Origin: Collybiopsis luxurians FD-317 M1
Taxonomy: Eukaryota; Basidiomycota; Agaricomycetes; Agaricales; Omphalotaceae
Direction of reading: 5' to 3'
Assembly: GCA_000827265.1 (NCBI GenBank)
Contig: KN834761.1
Location: forward strand, 825,491 to 889,490
DNA length: 64,000 nucleotides
Shown here piece after piece: positions 55,039 through 64,000 of the stretch (its first letter is position 1; every line of letters starts with the position of its first letter). Both the position numbers and the translations under genes were made by a program. The notes beneath the pieces were generated by a model that worked only from the letters and a program-made list of their open reading frames with translations, was not told where the DNA came from and did not search any database.

Positions 55039-57484
55039 TAAGCAACTAAACGTGAATACCACCGTTGTCGCGCTGTTCCCCACGAACTATTTCTGTGAAC
55101 GTGAGATACATAAACGAACGAGTGCTATACTTATACATTCCTACCCCAAGCTTGTCAATAGGCGAGGAGGGCAGTGAAATCGGAATAAACACTTGACGGA
55201 TTAGGCATGGAAGAATTAGACCGACGCGTTGCGACGCGCTGATGGCGTGAGACCCGCTTACATCGCATTACACGTGTAATCGTCACACATCCTAAGTAAT
55301 CTGCGTCTGGCTTCAGTGGGCTATGTCAGAGACCATTACTGACTGCCACAGTGAGTATTACGGTTAGTACACCTATTGGATGAATCTGACTTCTTCCGCA
55401 ACCACTAAACCTCTGAGTTATAGTGCCAGTGCAGCGGGTTGGTAGCGGACCTTTAATTGCACTAGACTGTAGATGGAAAAGCTGTGATTCAGTCTAGACC
55501 CTCTTTCGGCACGATCCAATCAATCTTAGGAGAAACCTTCGCTATCGTCAGAAAGGGGAACCCCGTAGGGCCCCCGTATGCATTGAGAACACTCCGAATA
55601 GGGTACATGACAATAGAATAAGAAAGGCCATATTATGATAAATAATAGAAAAGAGAAAGACTATAGAAAGCAGCATAGGAAGATGGGCGAATGATAAAGA
55701 TAAAAAGAAAAGCCAAAAACACAGGGAGGAAGAGGGTGGGTGGCGCGAAAGACCAAAACACTAGCGAGACGAAGGCAAGAATGGGTTGAATTCCTATGTC
55801 TCACCAGGTGTGAAGTAAGTATTTCCTAAGCGAGTAAGTCAGCTGCGTATCTAAGTGCTCTGAGATGCTACTTACCTGGTACGATGACATTACGCTCAGC
55901 CTGTGCACAGGAAGATGTCATCGCCGCGCCACGCATAGGCAGAAGGGACGCTTAGGTGAGTTTGCGCGCAAAAACGCTTGGTTTCTCCTATTGATTGGCC
56001 TACCGTAATCATAGATTAAGTCCGATTTTATGGGTTGACAGACCCAGTATCATAAGATGTTACTGTAATACATGTCTGGAAGGTTCATGTTGTCCTACAA
56101 AACAGAAGTGCGTAAGCCCTTGTCAGCGCTCGAGATGGAGATTAACTGTCGTCACCCTGCTCTCGGGCAAAGGATCAATTATCTTTGTGTTCTCCGTTAC
56201 CGAGAACGTTACCTTACTCGCATCAAATTCTATTAAATGCATTTATATACAAGGATTTGTGGGCGTTTTCCAAGGTCGTACGGGACCGTTGAAAACTAAG
56301 CAGCACACTCAGATCACTCAAAGTTGGCCGCTCAGCCGCCCTCATCCTTACGTGATAAAAAACATACCCACCTGGTCCCACACCAGTACGCATACTTATC
56401 CGCTCAGCCCACGCTCCGGATGCTTCTTCAATATTATGGTCCTTGGTCACACCACAATGCTGTAGTCCATACGGTGGAGTCGGCTGCTTAAGCAGATCTG
56501 CTGTTCCATTAGGGAGTGTCACACTAAGCGAGCTACGAGACAGTTCCAATATTGGTAGGGTCCGAACCTTCACCTCCACCATCAATCAGTGTTCAGTCAT
56601 TTTAGAGCTAGAAACCTTTATTCGCTTCTAACTGCTTCTGCTTCACCGTGAACAGATCTCGTTGGAGTAACTTCGGAGGGTAGGCATTAACAAAATGCCA
56701 CATCCGAGAAGGGCTCTCGTTTATTTCACGGTTTGCGGGTGTAAGTTAACTCCTCACTATGTCCACTCTCGCTGCCATTGACGTCCAACCACTTCGAATC
56801 TTCAAGATCTGGCCAGGGTCTGCGGGGTAAAGGAGTTCAGCTGTAGGACACTGGTTCAAAGGCGACGACTGTCGATGTCAATACCAGCGAAAATTGGCAA
56901 AGATCGCACTCGAGTTTTACTTGACCCGCAACTGGGTACATCATGTGACCTACTGAAAATACAAGAAAATGCGAAGAAAATGTATTAGAAATTTGTAGTG
57001 ATGAAAAATGGGGAGGCTGTCTTAGAGGACCTTGAGGGGAACTTCGCGGAAGAGTTCTCCCAAGGATCACTTGCGCTCAGATCTTTTATTTTCGAAAGGG
57101 GTGAATTATCGATAGATCTTGCCTTTCGGGTCAGCTATATGCTATACGGATCACCCTGCTATTTACACGTATCCTTGTCTTATTGACAGTGGAAATTGGT
57201 ACGCCGTGAGTTGAAAACATGAAGCACTATAGACATGCGGCTCGTGAGCTCTACCGGCGTCCTTTGCAGTGCCGCGGTATACATATCCGTTGACAGCCCG
57301 CCTTTGGTTAGGTTCAGCACTCATTACCTCGGAAGCCAGCTAAATTATGTAGAAAGAGACGTGGAACATAAAAATATCACATCCGAACTTTTTCCTAGCT
57401 CCATTTGTGGTTTTTGGGCTTGAGGGCGTCCTAAACCCTCACATACATAGTATATACCACATTCACTTGGACAGTATTTAATAT
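55039..57484. other. Intergenic, about 2.4 kb
   Basis: Purine-rich, A/G-biased sequence at 55615-55780. An open frame at 55995-56465 has no family signature. Nothing else was recognised. Confidence 0.45.
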
Positions 57485-58305
57485 CCTATCCTAAAGAGCG
57501 CTGAATCTTCGCCACAAGGACCCGCACATTTGGCGGATCACGTGATGGTTCACATGGGTCATCTCGGCGTGGGGCACTAATCGACTTTGATTTTTTCATG
57601 TAGAGCGACCGGAATATCTTCAGGTATAAGTAGTAGACAGAGGCCTACTTGAACTTTATAGCTAGAAAGATTATAAACACTGAATATGCACTCATCAATG
57701 CAGCAAGTTCAGCATTAGAAGTGATAACCAAGTAAGGCTCCCGTATTCTCAATGCCAATATTTAAAGGTATGATGATCGAGTGTGTATGACTAGGTTTAA
57801 CGGCTGAGTTACTGTCATCTTGGCAAGTTAGCTACCCTTCGGGCACTAACCGACTTAGCTTTTGCAGTATAACACGACTTGAATATTTTCGTGTATTTAC
57901 TATGTAAGTAGAAGTTAATTTAGACTCAAAGAAAATGTCAATAGACTATAGCTCAGTATATATTCGCTATGCTCACATTTTCTGGCTCCATTTGTTATTC
58001 AGTTTCATATACAGTATATAGACTTCCGAATAGAGCAAGAATATAGCGACAACTTTGATTTCCCCAGTCCCGACTGAGCTTCATTATTAACTTTTAGTGC
58101 TGAGCCTGCTGTATTGACAAGTGCATTTTTTGGCATTTGCACTATCTACTCTGAAATGCACATTGAAAAAAATCGAAGTTAAATCAAAGTCGATTGGTGC
58201 CCCCACGGGCCGCCCAGATAGCGCTACTTGTCCACGTGAATCATCAGGTGATCCGCCAAATGTGCGGCCTTGTGGCGAAGATGAGCGTTGAGCTTAAAGG
58301 GTAGG
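57485..58305. mobile_element. Foldback-like element with long terminal inverted repeats
   Basis: 57485-57620 matches the reverse complement of 58160-58305: TCTTCGCCACAAGG, CCGCACATTTGGCGGATCAC, TGATG-TTCAC-TGG, then GGCACTAATCGACTTTGATT against GGCACCAATCGACTTTGATT. The arms are about 120-140 bp and the whole is about 0.8 kb. The middle has a second, weaker copy of the arm's inner part (GGGCACTAACCGACTTAGCTT at about 57840). No open frame encodes a transposase, so it is non-autonomous. Confidence 0.78.
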
Positions 58306-59863
58306 TGGATTGACTTATATGCTGAAGATGTATTTTATTCAACTCTAGCATGAAGATTGGGGGCCGCTCTCGTTCAATACAGGAAGCTTTTCGTACTCTT
58401 TGTACTTGAAGAACCTGGATAAAGTTAGTCAAATGGTCGACATCCATGCGGCCTGAAGGGGATCTATACTTCGAAGTGGGCGAGCGGTTATCAATATCGA
58501 CGAAAAAATTTTCCTCGACAACCTCACATAAGCATCTACACAAAAATCTAGGTGAGGAACGAGAGCGATGTCTTGCCTCCAAAATAGCTGTGCGACATCA
58601 AGCCGGACTGCAGAGGCAAAAGCCGTTAAAGAGTAAGATATTTAACCCCAGTAGGCTGTAGCTTACCAGAGATGAGATCAAGATTCTCAATAATAATCCA
58701 CCGCGTGAAACTGATCAAAGGAATGCTCGACAACAGAGCGGCGCAATGCAGACCTTGAAGTTGAAACAGTCACCCTAGCACAGAAATGACCCTCGGCGGG
58801 GAGACGAAACTGCTGAACAAGTTGAAAATCGTTAGTTTAAGAGGGAGTGAGCAGACTTTAGTCATCTGCTCTTACTAATTTCATCCAGACATATGTTTGC
58901 TCCGTTTCACGTCCAAGTTCCGGTTTGGAACCTGCAAGTAAACCACTTTTTCCACTCGGCACCATGTTGCCAACCTTATGGTACGTACAAACGGCGCGCA
59001 TCTCTGATCCAAATGCCTGCAAAGATCAACACTACTTGCAAATGAAACTTTAGATGTTGCAAGAGAGGCATAATCTCTCACCTTTCTTGTGTTTTGTCGC
59101 TGGTCTGGCTGTAGGGCGCTTCACCGCGCGAGCTTTGAATCAGTTCTGGCACAGGTTACACAGCGCTGTAGCCTGTAGAAAACGATACAGGACCAAACGG
59201 TTCACACAATCACAAATTGTAAGGAAGTCTGGATCGACACCATGAGGTCTAACTGATCCTGCAATTCCGGTCGGCGAATTTGGCGAGTGAAACTTAAAAG
59301 TTTATTCCTTATATATCTCATCTCATCTCATTCTTTCTTGGCATCATATGAACGAGGACCAGGTTTGCTGGTACGACATATGAAGCCTAACACTAGGATA
59401 TTCTGCAATCCAAACCTTCTGGATACGGACAAAAAGCCCGACATCGGGCGTCAGAATTTGCCAAATGGATTTTATGAAACTGCGAAAGCCTTGGAATAGG
59501 AACTTGATCAGCTCATGGATTCAAACTCCGAGTTCAATTGGAGATTCCACGTCCTTCTCGAGGCACTACCTAGGCAGGTGCGACAACCACTTCATCACCG
59601 ACCATCACGGCGTCTCATCGGTAGACGCCCAATTAGTAAATCACCGTCAGGATCAGCGTCTTTAAGCATTGAAGTTCAGGGAACGTGTTATATGGTAGTC
59701 AAAAGAATCTGCTCCATCCGTTTCAGTACTCCGGTCTACTATAAGTAGGTTTCGGTTGTATTCCTCTTTGGCTGGAACAGGTAGGTGCCATTCTGACTTC
59801 ACCACAGTTACGAATGACTAAAATTTGTGATCACAGATAAGTCATTGTTTGTTCTCGAGCATC
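58306..59863. other. Intergenic; promoter of the EF-hand/ZZ gene at its end
   Basis: No gene was recognised; short open frames lack features. Confidence 0.45.
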
Positions 59864-62800
59864 ATGTCTAGACCTTCGCCAAAAATCCTGGTCAATGGAT
59901 CTGAACGCAACGATGAAAAACTTGAGCAGTCAATCAATCGAGCATGGGATACAAATGATGAGGTCCAGAAGAGTGAGCTGTCCAAGTCGGAGAGGAGAAC
60001 AGACACTTGGAGTATGTATTCCAAGCTCTACTCTCACAGTTTTAGGGATCTGAAATTCATCATCATCATCATCATTATCGTAGCTAACACCGCTACTAAT
60101 AGAATCGCAAAATCCCAGTCCACATACGACTCGGTAAATTCATTTTACAATGCCAATGAGTCTGCTTTCGCTGCAGCCGGATCCGCCCTAGCAAATCTCA
60201 GCAACAGCGACTCAAAATTGATCGAAACCGCAATGTCAGCATTCACCGAGTACTCTCCGATTGTTGTACGGGGCTTGGAGTCGCTCAGCCAGCTTCATCC
60301 TTTCATAGGAGGTGCGTCAAAAAATTGAGTTGCTATCGAGACATACCAATTCATTCCTGTACTAGTGGCGACCAAGGCATTCTCTCTGGTGATTACCATG
60401 AATCTCACCAGGATTAACAACAACAAGAAGGTCATTGCACTCAAAATGCAGATGCAAGATACGATGATGATTCTATTTGAGTACGTTCTTCGTTTTGGGG
60501 CAGGAACTGTTTTTTCTCTGATTGCTTTATGACAGTTTGCGACATATGAAAGATCCAGATCATATAGACGCTGAAGGGAATACCATGGAGAATAGAATGT
60601 CTGATCTATTGAAGAAACTCTCCCAGGATATTACGGAGGCAGGATCTGCATGCGATCATTACATGAAGAAGAGTTTTGTCGGTAAATCTCGTTTATTCCG
60701 ATTTCAAATCTTGATATAACTTTTCCCACCTTCGCAGCCAAGACACTAAAATCCTTGAAGTACGAAGCTCGTCTGGCAGGCTTTGGCGATAAGTTTGTCG
60801 AGCATCGTAAAAGCCTCAAACTAGCATTGAGCATACACACCGCGCTGGGGGTGGACACAGCCAACACTAAACTCGACAACCTTTCGGCGCAGACTGAGAA
60901 TTTACAATTCACGATGGGGCAAATACTCAAAAAACTCGATACTCCTCGTGAAAAGGAAGGAAAAGAATTCATAGAGAAGCAGGGTGGACCCATGGCTTGT
61001 TTAAAGGATGGACGGCTTCTCCAGGAGCTCATTGATATCAGTGGAGACAGTGTTGCAACCATTAATGCACGCCGAATAGGAGACAAGGAGAAAGACTTGG
61101 AGGCTGCGCGGAAGAAACTTTTACTGGAATATTCAGAGGACTTGGATCAAGCACTCAAGAAGAATCTGACTGTGTTTGAACGGAAAATGGAGATGCAGTA
61201 TAAACAGATGGAAACTTTCTTCCAAGAAACCCTTCATAATGAAGGGTTATTCATCATTTCCGCTATCAAGGCAGGGGCGCATGATAAAATTATTGATCCG
61301 GTAAGCCCCAAGGCCTAGAGGTCAATGGGTCATTGAAGTATGTTGAACTCACGGTAATTGCAGGACATGCAAACCTTATGGAAGGATAACGTACGTGTAT
61401 ATTTCTTCCGAGTTTCAGCATCTATGAAATCTTCTTTGAAGGAATGGAAAGGGAGCGTCAAAGCTCGCACTTTTGTGCTGGCACTGCAAGAGTTCATTGC
61501 AGATAAATTGACGGGCCAGGAAACAATTGTTCTTCCGATGTCTCCTGTTGAGCCTCTAACCGCTGTTTCAATGGTCAGCGTTGATTTATCTGTTGGACAA
61601 ATCTTCAAAGATGATCATTGGGCTCTCAAATACATTGATGTCTCCCGAGTGCAACCTATTCTCGAAGCGATTGATGATGACGGGACTGGCTTCATTAGCA
61701 TCAAGGAGGTGAACACTTTCGTAGGCTCTAAACCAGATGGATGGAGGTTGAGTAGATTGTGCACTTCTCTTCATTGGTTTTTCAGCTCATAGCACTCTCA
61801 ACAGTCTTCCAGTGTGGATTGCCTATTGGGCTGCCGGTAAGCTTTCAGCTGCACTAGGCTCAACCTGGCTATCTGACATTGAATGACGGTTTGATTCTAG
61901 GCTGGCACGCTGATATGGTGCGATACAAGCGAAAGATCCATGCCATTGTTCGCAAAATGTATCAAGTCCTGGATTATGATACCATTGCTGGACCATCGAA
62001 TGAAAGCAGGTCAGTTTCATTTCTGTAAGCTGGACGCACATATGCATTGTTGCTCCTAGGAATCTTCCTGCCAATCGCTACAGCTTGGACGAATACATGT
62101 ACTCAGAACCATTTACTCGTATCGATCTTCTTCTTCGTTCGCTCCAGCCACGAGATCCCAATGTCGACGACACCAAGCTGAAGCACATCATTGACGTCTA
62201 CTCCTCTTCCGAAGAAGTAAGACTCCAAGAGAACCTTGAAAGTGTAGCATACGACATCGATACACCCGGGACTGTCGCTCTCGTCACTGGTCCTGGTCGA
62301 ATTGAACGTGTAAGTGCTTTATTATAGCTTTTTCAGCTGATCTTAATCTTCCGCTCTTTAATCCTCCACACAGTTCATTCTTCCGCTCCTGTATCTCCTT
62401 CTAAAAAGGCACTTAAAGGCATTTTATCTCGCTCGAACGCATATACTTGATCCAGAAGAGTTCTGGGACTTCACAGCATCACTACAAAATGTGTTTATGA
62501 TGTTGGACGATCGTATAGGGAGCTTGGGAGGTATGCAAGATTTCCTGGAAAGTCAATGTTTCAGAAACGCTTAACGAATTCCCGCTTCCTCAGCTATTTT
62601 TAAGCAAACAGTTCCCGACGTGTCCAACCGATTAAGTAATTTTGCATTTGGTCTAGTGAGTCTGAATCATTGTGGTTAATGTGCACGCTACTGAAGCAGG
62701 TAATACAACCAGCTTCAGCTCTCATATGGTGAACAAGGTCGAAATCCGAAACAAAATTCCCTCCGTCCATGGAACGAGGACGGTCGAGTGGCGGTAGTAG

Positions 62801-64000
62801 AGTCGGAAGATATGTCAGCGGAAGAGATTGCTGCAATACCACTCGACACCCTCAAATATGGCGTCCGGGATACATTGGAATCGCAGATCTATCAACACTC
62901 CCTTGCCACATTTCACCCGCAAGATCAAACTCTCCAACATCCTCTCTCCGGATATTGGGCGGGCCATTTTTGGATAAAAGATCCGGAGGAGTTTTACTCC
63001 GTAGAAGGACTTTTCCAGATGTCTATCACAAATGTTGACCAAGAGGGAAATGTTACTGGGGCCGCAGAAGGACACCACGGTCTAGTGACGGCTTCTGGCA
63101 AAATCTCTCCGGATGACACATTATCCTTGAAACTTATTTTCGAGGATGGGGTAAAACTTGCATGCCAAGGACAGCTCAGTCCTGCTGCGGGTACACTCAC
63201 TGGAAAATTCACGTTTATGGGTCCAGATCAGGAAGAGGAAGTGAACGTGGAGAAAGCCCAAGTTGAAGATAATGATACAACCGGGGATACTCAAAACCCC
63301 CAGACTACCTACACATTTTTCTTTAACCGAACACCAGCGTTTGCATGGCGGTTTCATGGTCCCTTCGATCAACCCAGCAGGACCGCTCGGGAAAGATGGG
63401 CCTTTGCAATCAGTGCTGTGATTGATCAAGTACAACGAATGCGATGTTCTTGGTATTATCTGAAGGCACGTAATGCCGAAAGGCGGAAGTTTCTTGACTT
63501 AACGGTCCGACAAAGTGTGGATCTCGGCTATCTTCTCACGCCTTCAGACCCCCTCACCGGAGAAGAAAAGAAACAACTGCACCTTCTCGCTGCCCAAATA
63601 CACCCAACCGATGCCCGGTTCTACTCTTCTCTCATCAATTCATTGGTCAATGCCAAATCAGTCATGCATCTGTGAGTCCTTATACTTGGTTCAACCGCAG
63701 AATCTAATGGCACGCACACGAATACAGTGGATATTCATGCGACAGCTGCAATCGAATCATCACTCACACCAGATTTATTTGCCTTACATGCATCAGTGAC
63801 GATTTTGCCACGTCTTTTGATCTGTGCTTAAATTGTAGAGATAACTCCACCTCGACCGATAAGTTCAATCACAATCCATCCCATGCGATGATCAAGGTAG
63901 AGCGTGTAATGCAAGATGGTTTGTTGGGATGGGCGGTGCCCGAAGGTAGAGAGGTCGCCTCTCGAGTCAAGGAACTGTTACGTTCGAAGAATTCTTCCAC
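59864..64000 (+). CDS. Large EF-hand and ZZ-type zinc-finger protein, partial at its 3' end
   Basis: Exons 59864-60011, 60084-60311, 60366-60480, 60536-60681, 60738-61300, 61364-61746, 61805-61836, 61901-62009, 62060-62309, 62374-62530, 62594-62655, 62713-63671 and 63728 to the edge stay in phase (about 1141 aa so far). The N-terminal helical region (AAGSALANL, LSQLHPFIGVATKAFSLVIT, LRHMKDPDHIDAEGNTMENR) is like that of Agaricomycete signalling/NLR-associated proteins. A central charged coiled region (DKEKDLEAARKKLLLEYSED) is followed by one canonical EF-hand loop, DDDGTGFISIKE. A beta-rich block (SGYWAGHFWIKD) precedes the ZZ finger: CDSCNRIITHTRFICLTC, DLCLNC and HNPSH, all zinc ligands present. 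Calcium binding and peptide binding are implied; the pathway is unknown. A run of ATC codons at 60060 is placed in intron 1 here, though it could be read through as poly-Ile. Confidence 0.87.

Noticed and set aside
55995..56465. 156-codon plus-strand open frame
   Set aside because: No conserved motif, signal peptide or splice support; treated as chance.

Overview
The window looks like nuclear DNA of a basidiomycete fungus, most likely an Agaricomycete. Genes are split by many 50-75 bp introns with GT(R)NGT donors and CAG/TAG acceptors. The protein repertoire is typical of mushroom-forming fungi: a NACHT-ankyrin NLR opening with the usual HMFSNAKNFTINGG-type leader, DUF6593-like and multi-TM families, an EF-hand/ZZ-finger protein, small secreted proteins and a fast-turnover F-box family. 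All gene models were built by hand from splice signals. For each multi-exon model called intact and complete, the summed exon length is a multiple of three.

Layout. 0-3.2 kb (minus): a NACHT-ankyrin NLR whose near-identical 99-bp repeats run off the left edge. 3.5-5.5 kb: a decayed unidentified gene. 6-10 kb: two head-to-head pseudogene fragments of a Dicer ribonuclease that share an inverted duplication of the helicase start. 10.4-13 kb: a tandem pair of seven-TM protein genes, the second broken. 14-19 kb: a small secreted protein and a complete PA14-containing GH3 beta-glucosidase (18 exons, 861 aa). 19.5-30.3 kb: four F-box-like paralogs (two intact, one frameshifted, one pseudogene carrying a TIR insertion with telomere-like repeats), two of them inside a segmental duplication. 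30.6-36.8 kb: a CFEM-domain secreted protein and, divergently, a two-finger SRE/Urbs1-type iron GATA factor. 37.8-38.9 kb: a diverged tandem repeat. 40-41.8 kb: a DUF6593-like gene and a cysteine-rich secreted protein. 41.9-48.7 kb: a gene-poor stretch with a hAT transposase relic. 48.9-50.6 kb: a MATA_HMG-type transcription factor. 52.9-54.3 kb (minus): an eight-exon multi-TM protein. 57.5-58.3 kb: a long-TIR foldback element. 59.9 kb to the right edge: a large EF-hand/ZZ zinc-finger protein, cut by the window end.

How the parts relate. The CFEM protein and the GATA factor are plausibly linked through iron and haem homeostasis, and the intergenic region has clustered GATA-core sites. The NLR, the F-box birth-and-death cluster, the decayed Dicer palindrome, the TIR elements, the hAT relic and the telomere-like tract suggest a dynamic, accessory-type chromosomal region. 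No tRNA, rRNA, CRISPR or plasmid feature was recognised.
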